Source: Rathayibacter sp. VKM Ac-2754 (lineage in GTDB: Bacteria > Actinomycetota > Actinomycetes > Actinomycetales > Microbacteriaceae). From it: a stretch of 64,000 nucleotides of DNA. The DNA lies in assembly GCF_009807095.1 (NCBI RefSeq), contig NZ_WUCC01000005.1:1-64000 (forward strand), read 5' to 3'. The notes under the pieces are model-generated. The model was not told where the DNA came from, ran no database searches, and saw nothing but the letters and a program-made list of their open reading frames with translations. Both the position numbers and the translations under genes were made by a program. Shown in pieces: positions 33,892-42,852 of the stretch (position 1 is the stretch's first letter; each line of letters opens with the position of its first letter).

Positions 33892-36666
33892 GTGTCGTCG
33901 CTGCTGTACCGACTCGGACGCTGGGTGCATCGCGCCCACCGTCTCGTCGCCGTCCTCTGGCTCGCCGTCGTCGTCCTCGCGGGCGGAGGCGCGCTGCTGC
34001 TGAACCAGGGCACCGACAACGCCTTCGCCATCCCGGGCACGGAGTCGCAGACCGCGCTCGACCAGCTCGAGCGCACGTTCCCGCAGGTCAGCGGCACCTC
34101 CGCCCGCTACGTGGTGGTCACCGCCGACGGCGGCAGCGTCGAGGACGCCTCGATCTCGGGACCGGTCGGCGAGGCCGTGACGGAGCTCGAGGGCATCGAC
34201 GAGGTCGCCGCCGTCACCGACCCGTACTCCGACACCGTCGAGGGCACGATCTCCGAGAAGGGCGACGCCCTGGTCATCACCGTCCAGATGGACGGATCGG
34301 CCACCACCACCTCGACCGAGTCGCGCGACGCCCTGAAGGCCGAGGCCACCACGCTCGAGGAGTCCCTCCCCGCTGGCACCACCGTCTCGCTCGGCGGCGA
34401 CCTCTTCTCGCAGAGCCTGCCGGGCGTCACGATCACCGAGGCGATCGGCCTCGTCGTCGCCCTCGTGGTCCTGGTGCTCACCTTCGGCTCGTTCCTCGCC
34501 GCCGGCATGCCGCTGGTCACCGCGCTGCTCGGCGTCGCGCTCTCGATGTCGGCCATCTTCATCGCCACCCGCTTCGCGTCGATCTCGTCGACGACTCCGC
34601 TGCTCGCCCTGATGCTCGGCCTCGCGGTCGGCATCGACTACGCGCTCTTCATCATCAGCCGCCACCAGGACCAGCTGCGCGAGGGCATGGACCCCGAGGA
34701 GTCGACCGCGCGCGCGACGGCGACCGCCGGCTCCGCCGTGGTGTTCGCCGGCCTGACCGTCATCATCGCCCTCGTCGGGCTGTCGGTCGCGGGCATCCCG
34801 TTCCTCACCACGATGGGCATCGCGGCGGCGGGCGGAGTCGCGATCGCCGTGGTCATCGCGCTCACGCTCACACCCGCGCTGCTCGGCTTCGCCGGCGAGC
34901 GCCTCCGCCCCAAGCCGCGCAAGAAGAAGGGGGCGAAGGCCGCGCACGCCGACCCCGAGACCGCCGTCACCGCCGACCCGCACGCTCCCGCCGAGGTCCC
35001 CGCCGGCTTCTTCCGCGGCTGGGTGCGCGTCGTCACCCGCTTCCCGCTCGTCACGATCATCGCCGTCGTGGGCCTCCTCGGCGTCGCCACGATCCCGACG
35101 CTGAGCCTGCGCCTCGCGCTGCCCGACGCCGGCTACCAGGCCGAGGGGACGCCCGCGCGCGACACCTACGACCTGCTCGCCGAGAACTTCGGCCCCGGCT
35201 ACAACGGCCCGCTCATCGTCACCGGCACGATCATCGGCTCGACCGATCCGCTGGGCCTGATGGCCGACCTCAAGACCGAGATCGAGGGGCTCGACGGAGT
35301 CGCCTCCGTGCCCCTCGCGACCCCGAACGAGGACGCCGACACCGGCATCATCCAGGTGATCCCCGAGGGCAGCCCCGACTCCGAGGCGACCAAGGCGCTC
35401 GTCGCCGAGATCCGCGACAAGCACGACTACTTCCAGGAGGAGTACGGGGTCGATCTCGCGGTTACCGGTCAGTCCGCGGTCGGCATCGACATCTCCGACC
35501 GGCTCGCCCAGGCCCTGGTGCCGTTCGGCCTGCTCGTCGTCGGGCTCTCGCTCGTGCTGCTGACCATGGTCTTCCGCTCGCTCTGGGTGCCGCTGAAGGC
35601 GACGCTCGGCTACCTCCTGTCGGTCGGCGCCTCCTTCGGCGCCGTCGCGGCGGTCTTCGAGTGGGGATGGTTCGCCGACGCCCTGCACGTCGACAAGACC
35701 GGCCCCATCATCAGCTTCATGCCGATCATCCTGATGGGCGTGCTGTTCGGGCTCGCGATGGACTACGAGGTGTTCCTCGTCTCGCGGATGCGCGAGGACT
35801 ACGTGCACGGGCGCTCGGCGCGCGCGGCGGTCGAGTCGGGCTTCGTCGGCTCGGCGAAGGTCGTCACCGCGGCCGCGATCATCATGTTCTCGGTCTTCGC
35901 CGCGTTCGTGCCGGAGGGGGACACCAGCATCAAGCCGATCGCCCTCGGCCTCGCGGTCGGCGTGTTCGTCGACGCGTTCATCGTGCGGATGACGCTCGTG
36001 CCGGCCGTGCTGCACCTGCTCGGTGACCGCGCGTGGCACATGCCGCGCTGGCTCGACCGCATCCTGCCGTCGTTCGACGTCGAGGGCGAGGGGCTCACCA
36101 AGGAGCTCGCGCTGCGCGACTGGCCCGAGCCGGGTGCGACCGACGCGGTCGCGGCCGAGGGCCTGACGCTGAGCGGGCCCGACGGCCCCCTCTACAGCGA
36201 TGTCGCCGTACGCGTCCCCGCCGGCGGATCGCTCGTCGTGCACGGGCCGCACCGGTCGGGCCGCACCGCCCTGCTGCTGACCATCGCGGGCCGGCTGGCG
36301 CCCGACTCCGGCCGCCTGAAGGTCGCCGGACTCGTCGTGCCGATCCGCGCCTCCGCCGTCCGCGGCCGGGTAGGGCTCGTCCGGCTGGCCGGCGAGGCCG
36401 ATCCGCTCGGCGAGGTCCGCTCGGCGCTGGGCACCTCCCCGGCGGTCCTGGTGCTCGACGACCTCGACACGGTCACCGATCCGCAGCTGCGCAAGCAGAT
36501 CAGGCGCGAGCTCGACTCGATGCGCGAGCACGCACCCCGTGACGGACGCACCTTCACGGTGATCGCCTCCTCCGTCGACGCCGACGCGCTCGACGACCTC
36601 CTCCCCTCCGATCACTCGGTGCTCTCCTCCGCGGCCGAGCGCCGCGACATCGCAAAGGTCCTCTGA
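33892..36666 (+). CDS. MMPL exporter fused to a degenerate ABC-type nucleotide-binding domain
   Basis: A 924-residue protein. Residues 1 to about 730 form an MMPL/RND transporter with paired motifs LAVGIDYALFIISRHQDQL and LFGLAMDYEVFLVSRMRED. Residues about 750-924 look like a shrunken ABC nucleotide-binding domain: EGLTLSGPDGPLYSDVAVRVPAGGSLVVHGPHRSGRTALLL, with a Walker A-like GPHRSGRT (785-792, Lys replaced by Arg), and Walker B AVLVLDDLD (851-859). I see no LSGGQ signature. ATP hydrolysis is doubtful; a sensing or structural role is possible. The start is GTG 33892 with AGGAG upstream; the longer frame to 33730 would cross the operator array. The next gene starts one base after the stop. 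Confidence 0.9.
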   Translation: MSSLLYRLGRWVHRAHRLVAVLWLAVVVLAGGGALLLNQGTDNAFAIPGTESQTALDQLERTFPQVSGTSARYVVVTADGGSVEDASISGPVGEAVTELEGIDEVAAVTDPYSDTVEGTISEKGDALVITVQMDGSATTTSTESRDALKAEATTLEESLPAGTTVSLGGDLFSQSLPGVTITEAIGLVVALVVLVLTFGSFLAAGMPLVTALLGVALSMSAIFIATRFASISSTTPLLALMLGLAVGIDYALFIISRHQDQLREGMDPEESTARATATAGSAVVFAGLTVIIALVGLSVAGIPFLTTMGIAAAGGVAIAVVIALTLTPALLGFAGERLRPKPRKKKGAKAAHADPETAVTADPHAPAEVPAGFFRGWVRVVTRFPLVTIIAVVGLLGVATIPTLSLRLALPDAGYQAEGTPARDTYDLLAENFGPGYNGPLIVTGTIIGSTDPLGLMADLKTEIEGLDGVASVPLATPNEDADTGIIQVIPEGSPDSEATKALVAEIRDKHDYFQEEYGVDLAVTGQSAVGIDISDRLAQALVPFGLLVVGLSLVLLTMVFRSLWVPLKATLGYLLSVGASFGAVAAVFEWGWFADALHVDKTGPIISFMPIILMGVLFGLAMDYEVFLVSRMREDYVHGRSARAAVESGFVGSAKVVTAAAIIMFSVFAAFVPEGDTSIKPIALGLAVGVFVDAFIVRMTLVPAVLHLLGDRAWHMPRWLDRILPSFDVEGEGLTKELALRDWPEPGATDAVAAEGLTLSGPDGPLYSDVAVRVPAGGSLVVHGPHRSGRTALLLTIAGRLAPDSGRLKVAGLVVPIRASAVRGRVGLVRLAGEADPLGEVRSALGTSPAVLVLDDLDTVTDPQLRKQIRRELDSMREHAPRDGRTFTVIASSVDADALDDLLPSDHSVLSSAAERRDIAKVL

Positions 36667-36667
36667 C

Positions 36668-38935
36668 ATGGCTCTGCTCTCCCTCGAACGCCCGCGCGGC
36701 GTCAAGAAGGTGTCCTGGCTGACCCTTCTCGGCATCGTCCTGGTGCCCCTCGCGATCGGCGGCCTGCTCGTCTGGGCGCTGTGGAACCCGACCGACCGCC
36801 TCGACCAGATCACGGCCGCGGTCGTGAACGAGGACACCCCCGTCGAGATCAACGGCCAGACCGTGCCGCTCGGCCGCCAGCTCGCGGCAGGGCTCGTGAC
36901 GGGAGGCACCGAGAGCACCGCCACGGCGTCGCCGACCCCGGTGCCCAACGTCTCGGGCTCCGACTCGTCGGGCAACTTCACCTGGGTCCTCACCGACAAG
37001 GACGACGCCGCGCAGGGGCTCGCCGACGGCACGTACGCGACCGTCGTCACGATCCCCTCCGAGTTCTCCGCCGCCGCCACCTCCTACTCCGGAGACGCGG
37101 CCGAGGCCACCAAGGCGACCATCGACATCGCGACGAGCGACAAGGCCAAGCTCGTCGACGACGCCATCTCGGCGACGGTGACCAGCACGGCCACGTCGCT
37201 GCTCAACACGCAGCTGACCACCGCCTACCTCGAGAACGTCTACGTCGGCTTCAACACGCTGAACGAGCAGATCGGCCAGGCGGCCGACGGCGCCGGCACC
37301 CTCGCCGACGGCGCCGACGAGCTGGGCACGGGCGCCTCCTCGCTCGCCGACGGCACCTCGTCGCTCGCAACGGGCATCGACGACCTCGCGACCGGCGCCT
37401 CCGCGCTCTCGGACGGAGTCGCGCAGGTCGGCACGGGCGCCTCGTCGCTCGCCGACGGAGTCGCCCAGGTCGGCACCGGCGCGTCCTCGCTCGCCGACGG
37501 AGTCGCGCAGCTCGGCACCGGCGCCTCCGACCTCTCGGGCGGCGTCTCGCAGCTCGCGACCGGCACGCAGCAGTCGGCCGACGGGGCGACCGGCCTCGCC
37601 GACGGGCTCGACGGGCTCGCAGCGGGAGTCGCGGCGCTCGGGCAGACCGCGTCCACCGCCTCCGGAGTCGCCGCCCAGTCGGCGACCACCACCGGCACCT
37701 CGCTCGGCACGATCGCCGCGCTGGCGGAATCGTGCGCGGCGACCGACCCGGTCTGCGCGGCGATCCTCGCCGAGGCCGGCACCCAGCTCGACACCACCAA
37801 CCAGAACGGCGCGCTCTACCAGGCGGGCGCGACGGCGCAGTACACGGCGGGGATCGCATCGGGCATCAACGACGGCACCGACGGGCAGCCCTCGCTCGTC
37901 GCGGGCACCCAGCAGTCGGCCGCCGGCGCGCGCAGCCTGGCCGGCGGGCTCTCGCAGCTCGCCACCGGAGCCGCCACCGCCGCTCAGGGTGCCGCCGCGC
38001 TGTCGACCGGCGCCGCGTCGGCCTCCGATGGAGCCGCGCAGCTGGCGACAGGAGCCGCCTCGGCCTCGACCGGAGCCGCCCAGCTCGCGACCGGAGCCGC
38101 CTCCGCGGCCGACGGAGCCGCGCAGCTCGCCACGGGAGCCGCCTCCGCCGCCGACGGAGCCGACCAGCTGGCCGACGGAGCGACCGGCGTCTCGGACGGC
38201 GCCGTGCAGCTCGCCGACGGCACCCGCACTCTCGCCACCGGCCTCGACGCGGCCGTGGCGCAGCTGCCGACCTACACCGACGCGGAGTCGACGAACCTCG
38301 CCGACGTCGTCGCCGATCCGGTCGAGAACGCGAGCTCGTCGACCACCCTGTTCGGAGCCTCGAGCGTGCCGTTCTTCACGACGATCGCACTGTGGCTCGG
38401 AGCGCTCGCCAGCTTCCTCGTGCTCGCCGCGTTCTCGCACCGCGCGCTCTCGTCGACCCGCTCGTCCGCGGCGCTCGCCCTCTCCTCCTACGTGCCGGCG
38501 CTCGTGATCGGCCTCGTGCAGGGACTGGCGGTGGCGATCGTCATGCAGTTCGTCGCCGACCTCGAGCCGTGGACGTTCGTCGGCTTCACCCTGCTGTCGA
38601 TGCTCGTCGGCGCCTCGTTCGCCGCCGTCAACCAGGGCCTGGTCGCCCTGCTCGGAGGCACGGGCCGCTTCATCGCGATGCTCGCGGCGGTCATCGGGCT
38701 CGGCGCCGGCATCATCTCGACGGTGCCGGGCGTGTTCGACGACGCCCTCGGGTTCCTGCCGCTGTCGGCCGCGCAGACCGCGCTGTCGGGCGTGGTCGAG
38801 GGCTCGGGAGGTGTCGGCGGCTCGGTCGTCGGCCTCGTGATCTGGCTGCTCTTCGGCCTGCTGCTGACCGTCGCCGCGATCGCCCGCCGCCGCGTCGTGT
38901 CGGTCCGCGCCCTCCGCCGCCCCGCGGAGGCGTAG
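36668..38935 (+). CDS. YhgE/Pip family membrane protein with periodic repeats
   Basis: A 755-residue protein. An N-terminal helix (about 18-40) is followed by an outer domain (VVNEDTPVEINGQTVPLG, typical of YhgE/Pip), a very long Ala/Gly/Ser/Asp repeat region (about 205-530) and five C-terminal helices of ABC-2 type. The repeat is a 14-residue unit such as VAQVGTGASSLADG and AAQLATGAASAADG, coded by near-identical 42-nt blocks around 37420-37540 and 37990-38210. It probably forms a long extracellular rod or coiled helix. Family members act in type VII-related or lipid export contexts; the role is unknown. It is co-transcribed with the MMPL fusion, so a joint envelope export system is likely. 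Confidence 0.9.
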   Translation: MALLSLERPRGVKKVSWLTLLGIVLVPLAIGGLLVWALWNPTDRLDQITAAVVNEDTPVEINGQTVPLGRQLAAGLVTGGTESTATASPTPVPNVSGSDSSGNFTWVLTDKDDAAQGLADGTYATVVTIPSEFSAAATSYSGDAAEATKATIDIATSDKAKLVDDAISATVTSTATSLLNTQLTTAYLENVYVGFNTLNEQIGQAADGAGTLADGADELGTGASSLADGTSSLATGIDDLATGASALSDGVAQVGTGASSLADGVAQVGTGASSLADGVAQLGTGASDLSGGVSQLATGTQQSADGATGLADGLDGLAAGVAALGQTASTASGVAAQSATTTGTSLGTIAALAESCAATDPVCAAILAEAGTQLDTTNQNGALYQAGATAQYTAGIASGINDGTDGQPSLVAGTQQSAAGARSLAGGLSQLATGAATAAQGAAALSTGAASASDGAAQLATGAASASTGAAQLATGAASAADGAAQLATGAASAADGADQLADGATGVSDGAVQLADGTRTLATGLDAAVAQLPTYTDAESTNLADVVADPVENASSSTTLFGASSVPFFTTIALWLGALASFLVLAAFSHRALSSTRSSAALALSSYVPALVIGLVQGLAVAIVMQFVADLEPWTFVGFTLLSMLVGASFAAVNQGLVALLGGTGRFIAMLAAVIGLGAGIISTVPGVFDDALGFLPLSAAQTALSGVVEGSGGVGGSVVGLVIWLLFGLLLTVAAIARRRVVSVRALRRPAEA

Positions 38936-38948
38936 GCCCGGCGAGCAT

Positions 38949-39678
38949 GCTGGTCGAGTAGCCCCGCAGGGGCGTATCGAGACCCACCATCGTCAGCAGA
39001 TCGGTCCTCAGATCCGGCCTTCTGACGGACGTCGATCTCGATACGCCAGCTGCGCGGGCTACTCGATCAGCAAGGGGCGCAGCGCGGAGTAGCGGTCCGT
39101 GACGCGGGATGGAACAGCGCTCCGCGAAGTCGACGCCCGTCGCCATGCATGCTGGTCGAGTAGCCCCGCAGGGGCGTATCGAGGCCCACCAGCGTCAGCA
39201 GATCGGTCCTCAGATCCGGGCTTCTGACGGACGTGGATCTCGATACGCCCGCTGCGCGGGCTACTCGATCAGCAAGGGGGCGCAGCGCGGAGAAGGGGTC
39301 CGTGACGCGGGATGGAACAGCGCTCCGCGAAGTCGACGCCCGTCGCCATGCATGCTGGTCGAGTAGCCCCGCAGGGGCGTATCGAGGCCCACCAGCGTCA
39401 GCAGATCGGTCCTCAGATCCGGCCTTCTGAAGGACGTCGTCTCGATACGCCCGCTGCGCGGGCTACTCGATCAGCAAGGGGGCGCAGCGCGGAGAAGGGG
39501 TCCGTGACGCGGGATGGAACAGCGCTCCGCGAAGTCGACGCCCGTCGCCATGCATGCTGGTCGAGTAGCCCCGCAGGGGCGTATCGAGACCCACCAGCGT
39601 CAGCAGACCGGTCCTCAGATCCGGCCTTCTGACGGACGTGGATCTCGATACGCCCGCTGCGCGGGCTACTCGATCAGC
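38949..39678. repeat. Tandem array of 202-nt units containing family A repeats (copies 5-8)
   Basis: Four family A elements begin at 38949, 39151, 39354 and 39556, spaced 202, 203 and 202 bases. Between them lies a conserved 78-80-nt linker with GGGATGGAACAGCGCTCCG and CCCGTCGCCATGCATGCTGG. The linkers are nearly identical, so the array arose by recent duplication of element plus linker. Small open frames inside it are artefacts of the repeats. It lies between the convergent YhgE and chorismate mutase genes, and the interval contains no other gene. Confidence 0.9.
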
Positions 39679-39707
39679 AAGGGGGCGCAGCGCGGCCGCG
39701 GAGCAGG

Positions 39708-40028
39708 TCAGTCGGCCGCGCCGCTCGCGATGCGCTCGTGGTGGTGGATGACCTCGGCGACGATGAAGCCGAGGAACTTCTCCGCGAACGCGGGGTCGAG
39801 GTGCGACTCCTCCGCGAGCGCCCGCAGCCGGGCGATCTGACGCGCCTCGCGGTCGAGATCGGCGGCCGGCAGCCCGTGCGCCGCCTTCAGCCGCCCGACC
39901 TTCTGCGTGAACTTGAAGCGCTCCGCGAGCAGGTGGATGAGGGCCGCATCGATGTTGTCGATGCTCTGCCGGATCTGCTCGAGCTCGGCCCGTGCCTCGG
40001 CCTCGTCGCGCGCCACGTCGTCGGTCAT
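39708..40028 (-). CDS. Chorismate mutase (AroQ class)
   Basis: A 106-residue all-helical chorismate mutase that converts chorismate to prephenate for Phe/Tyr synthesis. Helix 1 has LEQIRQSIDNIDAALIHLLAERFKFTQKVGRLKAAHG, with the conserved Ile-Asp-x-Ile-Asp and Arg/Lys active-site positions. Helix 3 ends EKFLGFIVAEVIHHHERIA. Length matches the monofunctional bacterial family. No signal peptide. ATG 40028 starts the protein. Confidence 0.92.
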   Translation of the reverse strand: MTDDVARDEAEARAELEQIRQSIDNIDAALIHLLAERFKFTQKVGRLKAAHGLPAADLDREARQIARLRALAEESHLDPAFAEKFLGFIVAEVIHHHERIASGAAD

Positions 40029-40050
40029 GCTCTCGACCCTAACCGACGAC

Positions 40051-40084
40051 GAAGGCCCCCTCCCGGAAGCGAGAGGGGGCCTTC
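40051..40084 (-). terminator. Terminator of the ohr gene
   Basis: A 12-bp perfect stem GAAGGCCCCCTC / GAGGGGGCCTTC encloses a 10-base loop, 12 bases after the ohr stop. It is followed on the minus strand by TCGTCGTC. Confidence 0.75.
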
Positions 40085-40096
40085 GTGAGAGTCGCG

Positions 40097-40513
40097 TCAG
40101 TCGACGATGCTGAGCGTGACCGGGACGTTGCCGCGCGTGGCGTTCGAGTACGGGCACAGCGTGTGCGCCTTCTCGGCGACCTTGTGGGCGTCCTCGGGAC
40201 TCGCCTTGGGCACGTAGATGTCGAGCTCGACCGCGAGGCCGAAGCCCTCGTCGTTCTTGCCGATCGAGACGCTCGCCGAGACAGCCGCATCGGTGGTGTC
40301 GATCTTCAGCTCGCGGCCGGCGCCGTGCAGGGCGCTGAGGAAGCAGGCCGAGAACCCGGCGGCGAAGAGCTGCTCGGGGTTGGTCCCGTCTCCGGAGCCT
40401 CCGAGCTCCTTCGGCGGGCGGGTGTCGAGGTCGAGGCGGTCGTCCTCGGTGCGGACGTGGCCGTCGCGTCCTCCACCGGAGGCGTGGGCGATAGCGGTGT
40501 AGATGGCATCCAT
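40097..40513 (-). CDS. ohr: Ohr organic hydroperoxide resistance protein
   Basis: A 138-residue OsmC/Ohr-family thiol peroxidase that reduces organic and lipid hydroperoxides. The redox cysteines are Cys57 (FSACFLSAL) and Cys120 (TLCPYSNATRGN), both with Ohr-specific contexts. NPEQLFAAGF is also diagnostic. It acts as a cytoplasmic homodimer. The start is ATG 40513. An OhrR gene is not adjacent. Confidence 0.95.
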   Translation of the reverse strand: MDAIYTAIAHASGGGRDGHVRTEDDRLDLDTRPPKELGGSGDGTNPEQLFAAGFSACFLSALHGAGRELKIDTTDAAVSASVSIGKNDEGFGLAVELDIYVPKASPEDAHKVAEKAHTLCPYSNATRGNVPVTLSIVD

Positions 40514-40691
40514 GCCCCCATCCCACCACTGATCACCCGAGTGCGAGGTGAACGCCCGGTGCACGCCGCATCGGAGCCGAGCATCCGCTGCGAGACCCGC
40601 GCCGACAGCCGTCAACCCCCTGCCTCCTCCGGCGCGCGGGGTGTGGCGTGGAGGGGAACGTCCGGCGTCGGCCGGACAGAACGGAGCAGCA

Positions 40692-41867
40692 ATGCGCGCA
40701 CTCACCTGGCAGGGCGTCGAGAAGGTCTCGGTCGAGACCGTTCCCGACCCCCGCATCCAGCAGCCCACCGACGCGATCGTCCGCATCACCTCGACGGCGA
40801 TCTGCGGCTCGGACCTGCACCTGTACCGGATCCTCGGCCCCTACCTCGACAAGGGCGACGTGCTCGGCCACGAGCCGATGGGCATCGTCGAGGAGGTCGG
40901 CAGCGCCATCACGAAGCTCAAGGTCGGCGACCGCGTCGTCGTCCCCTTCAACATCTCCTGCGGCGAGTGCTTCATGTGCCGGAACGGTCTGCAGTCGCAG
41001 TGCGAGACGACGCAGGTCACCGAGTACGGCTCCGGCGCCTCGCTGTTCGGCTTCACCAAGATGTACGGCCAGGTCCCCGGCGGTCAGGCGGAGCTGCTCC
41101 GCGTGCCGCTCGCCGACTACAACACCGTGGTCGTCGGAACCGATCTGCCCGACGAGCGCTACCTCTTCCTCAGCGACATCGTGCCGACCGCCTGGCAGGG
41201 CGTCGACTACGCGCAGGTCCCCGACGGAGGCTCGCTCGTCGTCTTCGGCCTCGGACCGGTCGGCCAGCTCGCCGCCCGCATCGGGCTGCACCGCGGCTAC
41301 CGCGTGATGGCGATCGACCCGGTCGCCGAGCGCCGCGCCATGGCCGCGCGCCACGGCGTCGAGGTGTTCGACCTCGCGGACGACGTGCTCGCCGAGCTGC
41401 GCGACCTCACCGACGGCCGGGGCCCCGACTCCGTCATCGACGCGGTCGGCATGGAGGCGCACGGCTCGCCCGTCGAGTCGTTCGCGCAGTCGATGGCCGG
41501 GCTGCTGCCCGACCCGATCGCGCGCAAGGCGATGGACACCGTCGGCGTCGACCGGATGGCGGCGGTGCACGCCTCGCTCGACCTGGTGCGCCGCGGCGGC
41601 ACCGTCTCGCTGAGCGGGGTCTACGGAGGCGAGGCCGATCCGATGCCGCTGAAGTCGATGTTCGACAAGCAGGTCACCATGAAGATGGGCCAGTGCAACG
41701 TGAAGCACTGGATCGACGACGTGCTGCCGCTGGTCGAGGACTCGAGCGATCCGCTCGGCGTCATGGACCTCGTCACCCACCGCGCACCCCTCGAGGACGC
41801 GCCGGGCCTCTACGAGACGTTCCAGAAGAAGGAGGACGGCTGCATCAAGGTCGTGCTGCAGCCGTAG
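40692..41867 (+). CDS. Zinc-dependent MDR-family alcohol/formaldehyde dehydrogenase
   Basis: A 391-residue medium-chain dehydrogenase. Catalytic zinc ligands are Cys in AICGSDLHLY and His-Glu in LGHEPMG. The structural zinc loop is CGECFMCRNGLQSQC. The Rossmann motif VVFGLGPVGQLAARIGLHRG binds NAD(P). Length and an inserted segment after the nucleotide domain (HGSPVESFAQSMAGLLPDPIARKAMDTV) resemble the formaldehyde-dehydrogenase-like subgroup. The substrate is uncertain. It is divergent from ohr, with 178 bases between the two starts, and is followed by a family A repeat. Confidence 0.92.
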   Translation: MRALTWQGVEKVSVETVPDPRIQQPTDAIVRITSTAICGSDLHLYRILGPYLDKGDVLGHEPMGIVEEVGSAITKLKVGDRVVVPFNISCGECFMCRNGLQSQCETTQVTEYGSGASLFGFTKMYGQVPGGQAELLRVPLADYNTVVVGTDLPDERYLFLSDIVPTAWQGVDYAQVPDGGSLVVFGLGPVGQLAARIGLHRGYRVMAIDPVAERRAMAARHGVEVFDLADDVLAELRDLTDGRGPDSVIDAVGMEAHGSPVESFAQSMAGLLPDPIARKAMDTVGVDRMAAVHASLDLVRRGGTVSLSGVYGGEADPMPLKSMFDKQVTMKMGQCNVKHWIDDVLPLVEDSSDPLGVMDLVTHRAPLEDAPGLYETFQKKEDGCIKVVLQP

Positions 41868-41877
41868 GGCTCCCCTC

Positions 41878-42001
41878 GCTGGTCGAGTAGCCCGCGGAGC
41901 GGGCGTATCGAGACCCACCTCCGTCCGGAGAGGAGATCTGCACTCCCTCCCTTCTGACGCTGGTGGGTCTCGATACGCCCCTGCGGGGCTACTCGACCAG
42001 C
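41878..42001. repeat. Family A palindromic repeat, copy 9
   Basis: Arms GCTGGTCGAGTAGCCCGC... and ...GGGGCTACTCGACCAGC with inner hairpins CCCGC/GCGGG and CCCC/GGGG. It lies between convergent genes. A truncated right-arm remnant follows at 42018-42043. Confidence 0.85.
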
Positions 42002-42064
42002 ACGGGGCGTCGCCCCTGTGGGCCTGCGGGCTCGATCAGCACGGGCGTTGATGCTCCGGGAACG

Positions 42065-42100
42065 ACGAAGGCGGCGCCCCCGTGGGGACGCCGCCTTCGT
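42065..42100 (-). terminator. Terminator of the CsbD gene
   Basis: A 12-bp perfect stem ACGAAGGCGGCG / CGCCGCCTTCGT encloses a 12-base loop. It ends 10 bases after the CsbD stop on the minus strand. Confidence 0.75.
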
Positions 42101-42110
42101 GTGGTGAGAC

Positions 42111-42281
42111 CTACTTGAAGACGTCCTTGACGTCCTCGCCGACCTTCTTGGTCGACGCTGCGGCCTGGTCCTTCTGGCCTTCGGCCTTCAGGCTGTCGTC
42201 GTTCTTGTGCTCGCCCAGTGCTTCCTTCGCCTTGCCGGCGATGTCCTGAGCAGCGTTCTTGATCTTGTCATCGAGCCCCAT
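42111..42281 (-). CDS. CsbD-family stress protein
   Basis: A 56-residue acidic and hydrophilic protein beginning MGLDDKIKNAAQDIAGKAKEALGE and ending KKVGEDVKDVFK, the CsbD pattern. CsbD proteins are induced by general stress in many bacteria; the molecular role is unknown. A good AGGAGG lies 7 bases before ATG 42281. It is flanked by its own terminator and a 133-base gap. It lies close to a three-gene stress-like operon at 42.85 kb. Confidence 0.9.
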   Translation of the reverse strand: MGLDDKIKNAAQDIAGKAKEALGEHKNDDSLKAEGQKDQAAASTKKVGEDVKDVFK

Positions 42282-42414
42282 TGCGGTGCCTCCTTCGTGA
42301 TCGGTCGTGCGTGGTACGTGATGACCCGACCGTAGGAGTGGAGGCTGCCTGTCCCCTGTGCGCGGGGAGGGGCTTGCCCGGGCACCACTCGAGTGCCACG
42401 ATTCACCCCCGCGA

Positions 42415-42645
42415 TCAGGTCGCGGGCGTAGCCGTCTCGGAGGGGACCGTCTGCGACGGCTCGTTGGTCGGCGTCTGGCTCGACCCGTCGTCGGCGCTCG
42501 TCGGTACCACGATGCCCGACTGCACCGGAGTCTGCGCGTCGCCCGTGCAGCCCGCTAGCAGTCCGACCAGCAGGGCGGAGGCGCCGAGCGCTCCCAGAAC
42601 GCGGCCGACGGTTCGAGCGGGCGGATCGAGCCGGAGGGAAGTCAT
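42415..42645 (-). CDS. Small Ser/Thr-rich lipoprotein
   Basis: A 76-residue lipoprotein. A signal peptide with lipobox LLAGC (Cys near 33) precedes a short tail of Thr/Pro/Ser/Gln. There is no folded domain, so it may act as a spacer or be a remnant. ATG 42645 is 7 bases after a TAGCGT -10 on the minus strand (42653-42658), suggesting a leaderless mRNA. Function unknown. Confidence 0.7.
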   Translation of the reverse strand: MTSLRLDPPARTVGRVLGALGASALLVGLLAGCTGDAQTPVQSGIVVPTSADDGSSQTPTNEPSQTVPSETATPAT

Positions 42646-42852
42646 ACGGGCGACGCTAGGCGGGCCTTCCGCGCGACAGCAGGGGCTTGACTTCTCCTCC
42701 CCCCGCCCGCGGACGCCCCGCATCGGAGGGGCGCGCGATGGTAGCCCCGTCCGGGGCCCGAGCGCTACCGCCTGTCCCTGCTGGCGGGCGCCTCGCAGAC
42801 TGGCGACGCCGGCACGCATCCATCCCCCACTCGATCCTGGAAGGGAACGACG

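Noticed and set aside
38949-39678. CRISPR array or insertion sequence
   Set aside because: Units are 202 nt with conserved linkers, not unique spacers, and no transposase is encoded.
39109-39840. Several frames of 65-108 codons with near-identical sequence (MEQRSAKSTPVAMHAG...)
   Set aside because: They arise from the 202-nt repeats, contain no ribosome binding site, and run through palindromes, so they are not genes.
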